Shown piece after piece: positions 1-8,184 of a stretch of 34,737 nt of DNA. The position numbers were made by a program, and so were the translations under genes. Within the stretch, counting starts at the first letter, position 1. Every line of letters starts with the position of its first letter. This DNA comes from an uncultured Collinsella sp. Its GTDB lineage: Bacteria; Actinomycetota; Coriobacteriia; Coriobacteriales; Coriobacteriaceae. The stretch lies in NCBI GenBank assembly GCA_900545745.1, contig URAD01000016.1:1-34737 (forward strand), in the 5' to 3' direction. A model generated the notes under the pieces. That model worked only from the letters and a program-made list of their open reading frames with translations, was not told where the DNA came from and searched no databases.

Positions 1-1289
1 ACGTCGACCTGGTGGTCGATGTAGTGCTGCAGCATCTCGCGCAGGCTCAGGCATTTGGGAACGCCGTTGACGAGTGCCAGGTTGTTGGCGCCGAAGGTCG
101 TCTGCAGCGAGGTGTACTTATACAGGTTGTTGAGCACGACCTGCGGAATGACGCCCTTCTTGAGCTCGATGACCAGACGGATGCCCTTCTGGTTGGACTC
201 ATCGCGCATATCCGAGATGCCCTCGATGCGCTTGTCGTTGACGAGCTGGGCAATCTTCTCCTGCAGGGTGCCCTTGTTGACCATGTAGGGAATCTCGGTG
301 AAGACCAGGCGACTGCGACCGGTCTTGGTGGACTCAACGTGTGCCTTGGCGCGCACGGTAATGGAGCCGCGGCCGGTCTCGTAGCTCTGCTTAATGCCGG
401 CGCTGCCCATGATGATGGCGCCGGTGGGGAAGTCCGGACCGGGCATGATCTGCATGAGCTCGTCGACGGTGGCGTCGGGGTTGTCGATCAGGTAGCAGGT
501 GGCCTCGATCGCCTCGGTGAGGTTATGCGGGGCGATGTTGGTGGCCATGCCGACGGCGATGCCCTGGCTGCCGTTGACCAGCAGGTTGGGGAAGCGCGCA
601 GGCAGCGCCACGGGCTCGGCGAGTGATTCGTCGTAGTTGGGCTGCCAGTCGACGGTATCCTTCTGCAAGTCACGCAGCAGTTCCATGGCGGGCTTTGCCA
701 GGCGGCTCTCGGTGTAACGCATGGCGGCGGCGCCGTCGCCGTCGATGTTACCGAAGTTGCCGTGACCGTCGATGAGCGGCGTGCGCATGGAGAACCACTG
801 TGCCAGGCGGACCATGGCCTCGTAGACCGCGGAGTCACCGTGCGGGTGGTACTTACCGATAACTTCGCCGACCGTCCAAGCTGACTTCTTGTGCGGGCGG
901 TTGGGGTAGATGCCGCTCTCGTTCATCGCGTACAGGATGCGGCGGTGTACCGGCTTTAAGCCGTCGCGCACGTCCGGCAGGGCACGCGCTGTGATAACCG
1001 ACATCGAATACTCGATGAACGACTGCTTCATCTCGCGACCGAACTCCGAAATCTGGAGCTGGCCGCCGTTGATGTCCTCGCCGGCCGAGGCGCCACGATC
1101 GACTTCGCCAAAGCTCTCCTCGAGCTCGGCGTCGTCTTCTTCCTCATCATCATCGGCATCGGGGTTATAGGCGTCCGGATCGCCGTCCTCGCCCTGCTCA
1201 GCACGGGCAAGCAGGCGCTTCAGATCGTCGGGCATACCGGCATCGCCGGCCTCGTCCATACCCTCGTTATTGTTGATATCGTCTGCCAC
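1..1289 (-). CDS. gyrA: DNA gyrase subunit A, 3' part missing
   Basis: GyrA is the DNA breakage-reunion subunit of gyrase, which introduces negative supercoils using ATP hydrolysed by GyrB. The frame runs off the left edge, so only about 429 N-terminal codons are present. The start is GTG at 1289, preceded by a strong AGGAGG site. The quinolone-resistance region reads HPHGDSAVYE (Ser153 and Glu157, matching E. coli Ser83 and Asp87), which is the usual susceptible Gram-positive form. The catalytic tyrosine is Tyr192 in AAMRYTE. Compared with E. coli the protein has about 70 extra N-terminal residues, strongly acidic (DDDEEEDD near 47-53), before the conserved YSMSVI segment. Internal Met codons at 11, 19 and 87 are alternative starts but lack an equally good ribosome site. 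The gene lies 11 bp after gyrB and is probably co-transcribed with it. Confidence 0.97.
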   Translation of the reverse strand, partial: MADDINNNEGMDEAGDAGMPDDLKRLLARAEQGEDGDPDAYNPDADDDEEEDDAELEESFGEVDRGASAGEDINGGQLQISEFGREMKQSFIEYSMSVITARALPDVRDGLKPVHRRILYAMNESGIYPNRPHKKSAWTVGEVIGKYHPHGDSAVYEAMVRLAQWFSMRTPLIDGHGNFGNIDGDGAAAMRYTESRLAKPAMELLRDLQKDTVDWQPNYDESLAEPVALPARFPNLLVNGSQGIAVGMATNIAPHNLTEAIEATCYLIDNPDATVDELMQIMPGPDFPTGAIIMGSAGIKQSYETGRGSITVRAKAHVESTKTGRSRLVFTEIPYMVNKGTLQEKIAQLVNDKRIEGISDMRDESNQKGIRLVIELKKGVIPQVVLNNLYKYTSLQTTFGANNLALVNGVPKCLSLREMLQHYIDHQVD

Positions 1290-1300
1290 GTTACCTCCTC

Positions 1301-3331
1301 TTAAGCGTCAAGGAATCGTGCATCATGTGCATGCTTCTCGATGTACTCGCGGCGATAGCCGACCTCGGAACCCATCAGCTCGCGCACGGCGCGGTCCGCC
1401 ACCACGGCGTCCTCGATCGACACGCGCTGCAGAATGCGGGTCTTGGGGTCCATCGTCGTCGAGGCAAGCTGCTTGGGGTCCATCTCGCCCAGGCCCTTGT
1501 AGCGCTGGACGGTATAGCCCTTGCGCTTTTTGGTGATTTTGCCGTCCTTGGCCTTGCCGTCCTCGTCGTTATCGTCGGGGTTCAGGCCAAGGCTCTGGAT
1601 GGTGTCGCGCAGGATCTCGTCTTCGGGCTGGCGGCCGTTGGGATACACGTAGTGGATCTTGTTGCGCACCTTAATGCCAAAGATGGGCGGGCAGGCAACA
1701 TAGACGTAGCCGGCATCGATCAGCGGACGCATGTACTTGTAGAAGAACGTCAGCAGCAGAATGCGGATATGCGCACCGTCGACGTCTGCATCGGTCATGA
1801 TGATGATCTTGTGGTAGCGCGCCTTGGTGATATCGAAATCGCCGCCGTCGCCGGCACTCGTCGTGACGCCGCAGCCGATCGCGGTAATCAGCGACTGGAT
1901 GGTGTCACTCGAGAACGCGCGATGGTCACCAACGCGTTCGACGTTCAAAATCTTGCCGCGCAGGGGCAGAATCGCCTGGATGTCTCGGCGACGGCCGTCC
2001 TTGGCCGAACCGCCTGCCGAGTCGCCCTCTACGATGAAGAGCTCGGTCAGCTCGGCATCGCGCACCGAGCAGTCGGCGAGCTTACCGGGCAGGGACGCCG
2101 TCTCGAGCAGGCTCTTGCGGCGGGTCGCCTCGCGCGCCTTGCGGGCGGCGTTGCGCGCCTTGCAGGCCTGTTGCGCCTTCTTGACGATCTCGCGCGCGGG
2201 CTTGGGATGCTCCTCGAGGTAATCGACAAGGCCGTCGGTCACGATCTTGAGTGTGAGCGCGCGCATATAGGAGCTGCCGAGCTTGGCCTTGGTCTGGCCC
2301 TCAAACTGCGGATCGGGCAGCTTGACCGAGATAACGGCCGAAAGGCCCTCGCGCACATCGTCGCCGGTCAGGTTGGCGTCTTTTTCCTTGAGCAGGTTCT
2401 GCTTGCGCGCGTAATCGTTGATCACGCGGGTGAGCGCGGTGCGGAAGCCCTCAAGGTGCATGCCGCCCTCGGGGGTGTAGATGTCGTTGGCAAACGACAT
2501 GACGTTCTCGCCGTAACCGCTATTCCACTGCAGAGAAACCTCGACCTCGCCCATCTTGGTCACAGGCGCGTCCGGGTCCGATTTGCCCTCGATGTAGATG
2601 GGCTCCTTAAAGGCCTCGGGGACGTCCTTGCCCTCGTTGAGGAACTTGACGAAGTCGATGATGCCGCCCTCGTAGCAAAACTCCTCCACGCGGGGAGTCG
2701 CCTCGCGCTCGTCGGTCAGCACGATTTTGAGGTTCTTATTGAGGAACGCCGTCTCCTGCAGACGGTTGTGCAGCGTATCGAAATCGTAGATGCAGGTCTC
2801 GAAGATCTCGTCGTCGGGCCAGAAGGTGACGGTGGTGCCCGTCGAATCCGAGGTGCCCACGACCTCCATCTTCTTGACGGTCTTGCCGCGCGAGAACTCC
2901 ATCTCGTAGGTGTTGCCGTCGCGACGAACCTGAACGACCACGCGTTTGGACAGTGCGTTGACGACGGAGATGCCAACGCCGTGCAGGCCGCCCGAGACCT
3001 TATAGGCCGAGTTATCGAACTTACCGCCGGCGTGCAAGATCGTCATGACAACCTCGAGCGTCGGAATCTTTTTAACGGGATGCTCGTCGACGGGGATGCC
3101 GCGCCCGTTGTCGACGACCGTGATGGAGTTGTCGGCGTGGACCGTCACCTGGATCTCGGTGCAGAAACCGGCCATGGCCTCGTCGACGGAGTTGTCAACG
3201 ATCTCCCACACCAGGTGATGCAGACCGCTGGCGCTCGTCGAGCCGATATACATGCCCGGGCGCTTACGAACGGCCTCGAGACCTTCGAGAATCTTAATCT
3301 CGCCGCCATCGTAATCGTTTTCGTTTGCCAC
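1301..3331 (-). CDS. gyrB: DNA gyrase subunit B
   Basis: This is the ATPase subunit of DNA gyrase, 676 residues. The N-terminal GHKL ATPase domain shows Glu43 and Asn47 (EIVDNS), DNGRG at 74-78 and the lid GGLHGVG at 114-120. The TOPRIM metal site has EGDSAGG starting at 435 and the DADVD cluster at 514-518. The C-terminal RYKGLGEMDP motif is present. The start chosen is GTG at 3331, because a GGAGG site lies just upstream; a TTG at 3349 in the same frame would place that site inside the coding region. The gene follows a terminator that separates it from the dnaN-recF group and is followed 11 bp later by gyrA. A short charged insert (DDNDEDGKAKDGK) precedes the KGLGE motif. Confidence 0.97.
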   Translation of the reverse strand: MANENDYDGGEIKILEGLEAVRKRPGMYIGSTSASGLHHLVWEIVDNSVDEAMAGFCTEIQVTVHADNSITVVDNGRGIPVDEHPVKKIPTLEVVMTILHAGGKFDNSAYKVSGGLHGVGISVVNALSKRVVVQVRRDGNTYEMEFSRGKTVKKMEVVGTSDSTGTTVTFWPDDEIFETCIYDFDTLHNRLQETAFLNKNLKIVLTDEREATPRVEEFCYEGGIIDFVKFLNEGKDVPEAFKEPIYIEGKSDPDAPVTKMGEVEVSLQWNSGYGENVMSFANDIYTPEGGMHLEGFRTALTRVINDYARKQNLLKEKDANLTGDDVREGLSAVISVKLPDPQFEGQTKAKLGSSYMRALTLKIVTDGLVDYLEEHPKPAREIVKKAQQACKARNAARKAREATRRKSLLETASLPGKLADCSVRDAELTELFIVEGDSAGGSAKDGRRRDIQAILPLRGKILNVERVGDHRAFSSDTIQSLITAIGCGVTTSAGDGGDFDITKARYHKIIIMTDADVDGAHIRILLLTFFYKYMRPLIDAGYVYVACPPIFGIKVRNKIHYVYPNGRQPEDEILRDTIQSLGLNPDDNDEDGKAKDGKITKKRKGYTVQRYKGLGEMDPKQLASTTMDPKTRILQRVSIEDAVVADRAVRELMGSEVGYRREYIEKHAHDARFLDA

Positions 3332-3380
3332 ACGTCCTCCTTCAGTCAAGAAAATGTGTACAGCCTTACTAGTTTATCGT

Positions 3381-3410
3381 AAAAAAATACCCTCGGGAAC
3401 GAGGGTATTT
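3381..3410 (-). terminator. Intrinsic terminator between the DUF721 gene and gyrB
   Basis: A perfect 11-bp stem (3385-3395 with 3400-3410) and a 4-nt loop are followed on the minus strand by a run of seven T. It should end the dnaN-recF-DUF721 transcript, so gyrB must rely on read-through or on a start site in the ~50 bp before it. No convincing promoter was seen there. Confidence 0.85.
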
Positions 3411-3436
3411 GGCTCTACAAGGCCACCAGATGCGAT

Positions 3437-4000
3437 TTAAGGCTCTTTTTTGCTTTCTACGCCCTTGGCCCACTCGGCACTGGCTCTCATGGCATTCTCG
3501 AGGGCCTCGCGCAGTTTTTGGTCTTCGATGGGCGCCACTTGGCGCTCAATCTCGGTGCGCTCGGCCTCACTTAGGTCGGCGTGCGGGGCCGGCGGGCGCT
3601 CGGTCGTCGCCGGGCGCAGGCGCTGCTTGGCGGCGGGCGGCGTGTGACCCGGCGCGGTGGTTTTGAACACCAGGCCGTCCACATGCGCACCGGCGCGCTC
3701 CATGCGCGCGCGGATGATCTCGCGCAACAACGTCATTTCCTGCGTCCACGAGGGCGAGTCGAGATACACCAGCAGCTCATTGGACTCGGGCAGGTAGCGC
3801 AGTCCCGTCACATGCCGCCCCTCGCGCGTGCCCGAGCATACCGCGTTCCATGCGCGATAGACCGTGCGCGACTCCTCGGCGGCCTCCATCTGCGCACGGC
3901 GCTCAGGGGTTGCAGCCGCCAGGATGCGCTGGCGCTCTGCGTTCAAAAACCCGCTGAAGGCGACTGTCTCGCTCTCGCGCTCGTAATTAGCACGTCTCAC
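3437..4000 (-). CDS. DUF721 (DciA-like) protein
   Basis: The protein has 187 residues. The central part (about 45-110: RAWNAV, RYLPESNELLVYLDSPSWTQEMTLLREIIRARM) matches the DUF721 family. DciA members of that family load or act with the replicative helicase in bacteria that lack DnaC or DnaI. A Pro/Ala/Arg-rich stretch (about 113-140) and a charged C-terminal helix follow. The start overlaps the end of recF by 14 bp, so translation is probably coupled. The position in the dnaA-dnaN-recF operon, before gyrB, is the classic location in actinobacteria. Assignment to DUF721 is fairly secure; the helicase-loader role is inferred from the family and was not tested here. Confidence 0.82.
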   Translation of the reverse strand: MRRANYERESETVAFSGFLNAERQRILAAATPERRAQMEAAEESRTVYRAWNAVCSGTREGRHVTGLRYLPESNELLVYLDSPSWTQEMTLLREIIRARMERAGAHVDGLVFKTTAPGHTPPAAKQRLRPATTERPPAPHADLSEAERTEIERQVAPIEDQKLREALENAMRASAEWAKGVESKKEP

Positions 4001-5093
4001 CCATGCTCACCACCTTGGCTCGATCAAGCAGGTCATCGGTAAAGTACCCCAGGTTGGTCGTAGTTATGACCGTCTGGATATCATCGCCAATCAGCCGCAG
4101 GAAAGCGCCGCGACGCTCGCCGTCGAGCTCGCTCATCACGTCGTCCAAAAGCAGCAGTGGGGCGGTGCCCAGGACATCGCGAGCCACGGCCACCTCCGCC
4201 ACCTTCCAGGACAGCACCAACGTTCGCTGCTGTCCTTGGCTGGCAAATGAACGGGCGGAGCGACCCGCCACGGTAAACTCAATCTCGTCGCGATGCGGTC
4301 CCACCAACGTCACGCCGCGGCGAATTTCCTCGTCGGCATGCTCGTCAAGGGCGGCCAGCATGCGCTCGTACGCCCAACCCTTCAGCTCTTCGCGATCCTC
4401 GACCTGGGGCAAAGCCCCCAGCGTGGACGCATAGGTCACGTTGGCGGCCTCACCTGACGCTACTTGCCCGTAGGCAGTGTGCACATGGCCCGCCAGCCGG
4501 TCGAGCAGAGCCAACCGGTGCACGAGCAGGGCCGAGCCCGCGCGGGCAATCGAATCGTTCCACGCGCCGAGCATCTCGCGGCAGCACCAGGTCTCCTTGA
4601 GCAAGGCGTTACGCTGGGTCACGCAGCGCCCATAGGTGCTCGCAAGATCGGCATAGCGTGCGCTCAGTTGCATGCCAAAGTCATCGAGGGCGGCGCGGCG
4701 CACACTGGCGCCACGCTTAACCATGTCCAGATGGTCGGGGCAAAACAGCACGCTCGGAAGAACCCCGCGCACACCGGCGGCAGAGCATCTCTTGCCGTTG
4801 CGGCTAAACGAGCGCTTACCGTCCTCCGCGCTCAATCCCATATCAAGCACGCGGCCGTCGCCCTCGAGCCTCAGCTCGATCTTGCACGAGCCCACGCCGT
4901 CATGGACGAGCTCGGCTGCGGTCGGATGCCTAAACGAGGCGCCGCTCGTCAGCAGCTGCAGCGCCTCTATGAGATTGGTCTTTCCCGCCGCGTTGGGTCC
5001 CGCAAGTATCGTCACGCCCTCGTCCAGGGCAAGGTGATAGCTATCGAAGCTGCGGTAGTGCGCGACGGAAAGATCGCGGGCGAACATGGTCAT
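3987..5093 (-). CDS. recF: DNA replication and repair protein RecF
   Basis: RecF is an SMC-like ATPase that acts with RecO and RecR to load RecA at single-strand gaps. The protein has 368 residues, normal for the family. Visible motifs are Walker A GPNAAGKT at about 32-39, the ABC-type signature region SQGQQRTLVLSWK and Walker B LLLLDDVMSELD near the C terminus. The ATG at 5093 lies 9 bp after the dnaN stop and has no clear ribosome site, so translation is probably coupled to dnaN; a second ATG two codons on is equally possible. It overlaps the next gene by 14 bp. Confidence 0.96.
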   Translation of the reverse strand: MTMFARDLSVAHYRSFDSYHLALDEGVTILAGPNAAGKTNLIEALQLLTSGASFRHPTAAELVHDGVGSCKIELRLEGDGRVLDMGLSAEDGKRSFSRNGKRCSAAGVRGVLPSVLFCPDHLDMVKRGASVRRAALDDFGMQLSARYADLASTYGRCVTQRNALLKETWCCREMLGAWNDSIARAGSALLVHRLALLDRLAGHVHTAYGQVASGEAANVTYASTLGALPQVEDREELKGWAYERMLAALDEHADEEIRRGVTLVGPHRDEIEFTVAGRSARSFASQGQQRTLVLSWKVAEVAVARDVLGTAPLLLLDDVMSELDGERRGAFLRLIGDDIQTVITTTNLGYFTDDLLDRAKVVSMGETC

Positions 5094-5102
5094 GGCGCAG
5101 CG

Positions 5103-6206
5103 CTAGATGCGGACCGGCATGACCAGGTACAGGTAGTTGATCTTGTCGTAGGACTTGAAGATGCCCGCCTGCGAGTAGCTCTTGAGCTCCAGCGTGATCT
5201 CCTTCTCCTTGGACAGGGCATTGAGGCAGCCGAAGATGTAGTGGTAGTTGAAGGCGATGGTACCCGACTCGCCCTCGGCCTCGACATCGATCGTCTCCTG
5301 CGCAAGGTCCTGGTCATTGGAAATGGAGGACAGGCCCATCTGCCCGTTCTCGACATCGATCTCGAACTTGACGGCGGGGTTGGCGCTCGCGATAACGGCC
5401 ACGCGCTTGAGGGCGGCGTTAAAGGCGGCGGCGTCGATCTTGACGCTCGTCACGCACGAATCGGGGATGAGCTGCTTGTAGTTGGGGTACACGCCCTCGA
5501 TGCGACGCGACACGTAGGTGGTGTTGCCGGCCTCGAAGACGACCTGGGTGTCGGTAGCCCCGATCATGATGGTCGCTTGGCTGGCCATGATGTTCAGCGC
5601 GTCGTTAAAGGCGTCAGCCGGAACGTTGAGCTCAAAGGAGCCCTCGAGGGTCGAGGTCTCGACCTGCGTGTCGCACACGGCCAAGCGGAAGGAATCGGTC
5701 GCTACCAGGCGTACGGTGTTGTTCTCGACCTTCATGTGCACGCCGCCCAGGATGGGGCGAGCCTTGTCGGTCGAGGTGACGCGCCACACGCGGCCGACCA
5801 TTTCGGACAAGACATCGGTCGGCAGCTCCACGGCACTCTCGATGGCATAGGCCGGAAACTCGGGGAAGTCATTGGCATCGAGCGTGTTCAGCCTAAAAGA
5901 GCTCTTCTCGCAACCAATCAGCACTTGGCGCTCGGACAGCTCAAAGGTGACCGGGGCATCGGGGAGGGTCTTGGTGATATTGGAGAGCATCTTACAGGGG
6001 ATAACCATCTCGCCCTCTTCTTCGACATGCGCCGCGATGCGATGACGGATCGAGATGGTGTAGTTAGAGGTCTGGAATTCCAAGATGCCGTCTTGGGCCT
6101 TAACGAGCACGCCCGACAGGATGGGAAGGGTGGATGCCGAAGCGACACCCTTCATAACGACGCCGATGGCTTGTGTAAGCGAGCTCTGGCTGACGGTGAA
6201 CTTCAT
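5103..6206 (-). CDS. dnaN: DNA polymerase III sliding clamp (beta subunit)
   Basis: The beta clamp encircles DNA and tethers the replicative polymerase and other partners. The length of 367 residues is typical. The N terminus MKFTVSQSSLTQAI, the DANDFPEFP segment and the C-terminal end LVMPVRI are hallmark sequences; the C-terminal MPVRI strand forms part of the partner-binding pocket. The ATG at 6206 follows GAAAGG at a suitable distance. The gene sits in the standard dnaA-dnaN-recF order, and the gap upstream of it carries the putative origin. Confidence 0.97.
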   Translation of the reverse strand: MKFTVSQSSLTQAIGVVMKGVASASTLPILSGVLVKAQDGILEFQTSNYTISIRHRIAAHVEEEGEMVIPCKMLSNITKTLPDAPVTFELSERQVLIGCEKSSFRLNTLDANDFPEFPAYAIESAVELPTDVLSEMVGRVWRVTSTDKARPILGGVHMKVENNTVRLVATDSFRLAVCDTQVETSTLEGSFELNVPADAFNDALNIMASQATIMIGATDTQVVFEAGNTTYVSRRIEGVYPNYKQLIPDSCVTSVKIDAAAFNAALKRVAVIASANPAVKFEIDVENGQMGLSSISNDQDLAQETIDVEAEGESGTIAFNYHYIFGCLNALSKEKEITLELKSYSQAGIFKSYDKINYLYLVMPVRI

Positions 6207-6444
6207 CTTTTAATACCTTTCTATAGATATAAATATCTTAATAATAGTAATAGCACTGACGAAACTGTTGATTACTCCCAAAGACGCAGGTCAGACCCAG
6301 AAAGAGAATCGACAGCAACCTGTGTGCAACAGGGGTGGTTTTCCACGTTCAAAACCTGCGCAAAACTTTTCATCACCGCGGGTTGGGTTTTAGACACCTT
6401 ATGCCCGTGGTTTCGACAAGTTTTCAACAGGTGTCTCTATTTCC
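6207..6444. other. oriC: Putative replication origin (oriC), dnaA-dnaN section
   Basis: This 238-bp gap holds an AT-rich stretch (about 6208-6252) next to DnaA-trio triplets (6239-6253). Variant DnaA boxes include minus-strand TAATCAACA at 6266-6274, and plus-strand TTTTCCACG at 6339-6347, TTTTCATCA at 6367-6375, TTTCGACAA at 6411-6419 and TTTTCAACA at 6421-6429. None is the E. coli consensus TTATCCACA; the shared form looks like TTTTCAACA or TTTTCCACR. The 13-mer GTTTTCAACAGGT at 6420-6432 recurs twice at 9619-9684. Position between dnaA and dnaN, the trio motif and the repeats together support origin function. Strand asymmetry of the genes on both sides agrees. The function is inferred from sequence only. 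Confidence 0.8.
6239..6253 (+). promoter_or_regulatory. DnaA-trio run (origin unwinding element)
   Basis: Five consecutive triplets TAA-TAA-TAG-TAA-TAG are read on the plus strand, which is 3'-GAT-AAT-GAT-AAT-AAT-5'. This matches the DnaA-trio pattern described for Bacillus subtilis. It lies 12 bp from a DnaA-box-like site at 6266-6274 and is bordered on its other side by very AT-rich DNA, the order expected for the basal unwinding system. Confidence 0.68.
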
Positions 6445-8169
6445 CTACGAGCGCAGTGTTATTTTATCGCGCAGCGACTTGAGGTCTTCGGTGACGGTGC
6501 GGTCTTCCTGAATCATCTTCTGGACCTTTTTGTAGCTCGTGCTGACGGTCGAGTGGTTGCGGTTGCCAAATTCGGCGCCCACCGCCGTGGTCGTCATCTC
6601 GCACATCTCGATAGCCAGGTAGATAGCGATATGGCGTGCTTTGGCGATATTGGCGTTGCGACGCGGGCCGATGAGCTCCTCGTGCGTCACGCCGTACTGC
6701 TCTTCAATGACGGACTGAACCGTCTGGACGTTGATCTTTTTGGCCGATGTGTCGAAGTACTGGCTGGCGATGGCGTCGATATCGTCAAAGGTGAGCTCCC
6801 CGCCCTCGCGCTCGCGGTCCCCCGCCTCGCCGGCACAGCGCTCGCAGAAGCTCTCGAGTTCGCGGATGTTGGTGCCCGAGACCTCGGCCATGTGTTTAAA
6901 GTGCTCGTCGGTCAGGTGCCCGCCGTCGCCCCCATAGGCCGCCAGCAGCGAGTCGTCGCCTGCCTCGGGAGCGGCGACGATGGTGTTCTCGTAATAGCGC
7001 TGCAAGATCTTGTATTTCATCTCGTAGCTGGGCTCTGCGACCAGGCAGAGCATACCGGCGTTAAAGCGGCTGGTCAGGCGTTCGTCCATGCTCAGGTCCT
7101 TGGGGGCGCGGTCTGCCGCGATGACGACCTTCTTGTTGTTGCGGATGAACTCGTCCATGAGCTGGAAAAAGTAGTCCACGCTCGCGCGCTTGCCGATGAT
7201 GTTTTGGATGTCATCGATGATGAGCACGTCCACACCGTGGTACGCCTGCATGATGGGGGCGTTGCTCTTCTTTTGGCGGTCGAACTCGGTCATCAGGTCG
7301 TCCAGATATGCCTGGGAGTTGGCATACTTGACCTTGATCTCGGGCGACTTCTCGGCGAGCTCGTTTTTGATGGCAAGCAGCAGGTGCGTCTTGCCCAGGC
7401 CCGATTTGCCGTAGATGAACAGTGATGTGCACGTGCCGCGCTCGTCCGCGAGGGCGGCAAACTTGAGTGCCGAGCGATAGGCATGGCTGTTCTCGGGGCC
7501 GTAGACAAAGTTCTCAAAGGTAAATTTTGAGTTCGCGGCGAGCGGGGCTCCATCCATATTCTGCTCGGCCGGCACGGTCGGTGCTGGCATGGATGAGGCG
7601 GGGGTCGCAGCTTGCGTGGATTTAGTCGGCGCTCCGCCCTTCATCTGGTTCATCATGCGACGAAAATCATCGGCCGAGAGCGTGTTCTTGATTGCAATGC
7701 CCGAATCCGCGCCCGCCGCTGCGTCGTGAGCGATGGGCATGTGCGTGACGGGTGCGTTCGTTGACGTCGCCGCCGCGGCCGGCAACGGTGCCATGGTTTC
7801 ACGGGAAACATCGCTGCGCTGGTGCTCGATTGTCGGCACGTCGCCTGCGGAGGCCGGCGCCGCCGGGGAAGCAGCGGGAGCCGTGGTCGGCGCCGTCGCG
7901 GCAGCGGATTCCGTCGCGGCGCCTTGCGGTGCCACGATGTCGAGTGCAATCGGTGCAAAGGCGATTTCTTCCAGATAGGCCTCAATAGTCGGCTGATGCT
8001 TTTTGAGCTGCGCGATGGCAAAGCGCGAGGGGGCCTCGATCGTGAGCGTATCTTCGGTCAGGCTTATGGCGCGCGATTGCCCCAGCATGTTGATGAGGCG
8101 TGCATCTTGGCCGTCGCGCTGGCAAAAGGCGATGGCATCCCCCAGGATGATGCTTGCTTCCTCGTCCAC
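6445..8169 (-). CDS. dnaA: Chromosomal replication initiator DnaA
   Basis: DnaA binds boxes at oriC and opens the duplex. The protein has 574 residues, longer than the usual ~450, mainly because of an Ala/Pro/Thr-rich domain II (about 78-215) between the N-terminal interaction domain and the AAA+ domain. Walker A GKSGLGKT is at 254-261 and Walker B IIDD at 317-320. The C-terminal DNA-binding signature reads GNRNHSTVS (N538, H539) in place of the common GGRDHTTV, so an Asp that contacts DNA in E. coli (Asp433) is Asn here. The GTG start at 8169 follows GGGAG. The gene lies 15 bp after the GHKL gene and is probably in the same transcript. Confidence 0.96.
   Translation of the reverse strand: MDEEASIILGDAIAFCQRDGQDARLINMLGQSRAISLTEDTLTIEAPSRFAIAQLKKHQPTIEAYLEEIAFAPIALDIVAPQGAATESAAATAPTTAPAASPAAPASAGDVPTIEHQRSDVSRETMAPLPAAAATSTNAPVTHMPIAHDAAAGADSGIAIKNTLSADDFRRMMNQMKGGAPTKSTQAATPASSMPAPTVPAEQNMDGAPLAANSKFTFENFVYGPENSHAYRSALKFAALADERGTCTSLFIYGKSGLGKTHLLLAIKNELAEKSPEIKVKYANSQAYLDDLMTEFDRQKKSNAPIMQAYHGVDVLIIDDIQNIIGKRASVDYFFQLMDEFIRNNKKVVIAADRAPKDLSMDERLTSRFNAGMLCLVAEPSYEMKYKILQRYYENTIVAAPEAGDDSLLAAYGGDGGHLTDEHFKHMAEVSGTNIRELESFCERCAGEAGDREREGGELTFDDIDAIASQYFDTSAKKINVQTVQSVIEEQYGVTHEELIGPRRNANIAKARHIAIYLAIEMCEMTTTAVGAEFGNRNHSTVSTSYKKVQKMIQEDRTVTEDLKSLRDKITLRS
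7795..7810. promoter_or_regulatory. Degenerate parS-like site inside dnaA
   Basis: GGTTTCACGGGAAACA differs at two positions from the perfect parS palindrome found three times upstream of parA. It lies in the low-complexity linker of dnaA, where protein constraint is weak. ParB binding here is only a possibility. Confidence 0.4.
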
Positions 8170-8184
8170 TGTCTCTCCCGTTCT

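Noticed and set aside
1325..3382. A 685-codon open frame on the plus strand opposite gyrB
   Set aside because: It is the antisense of gyrB, whose motifs are all intact; high-G+C coding DNA often leaves long open antisense frames.
4464..6482. A 672-codon plus-strand frame across dnaN and recF
   Set aside because: It runs antisense to two well-recognised genes and across the origin gap, with no ribosome site or known domain.
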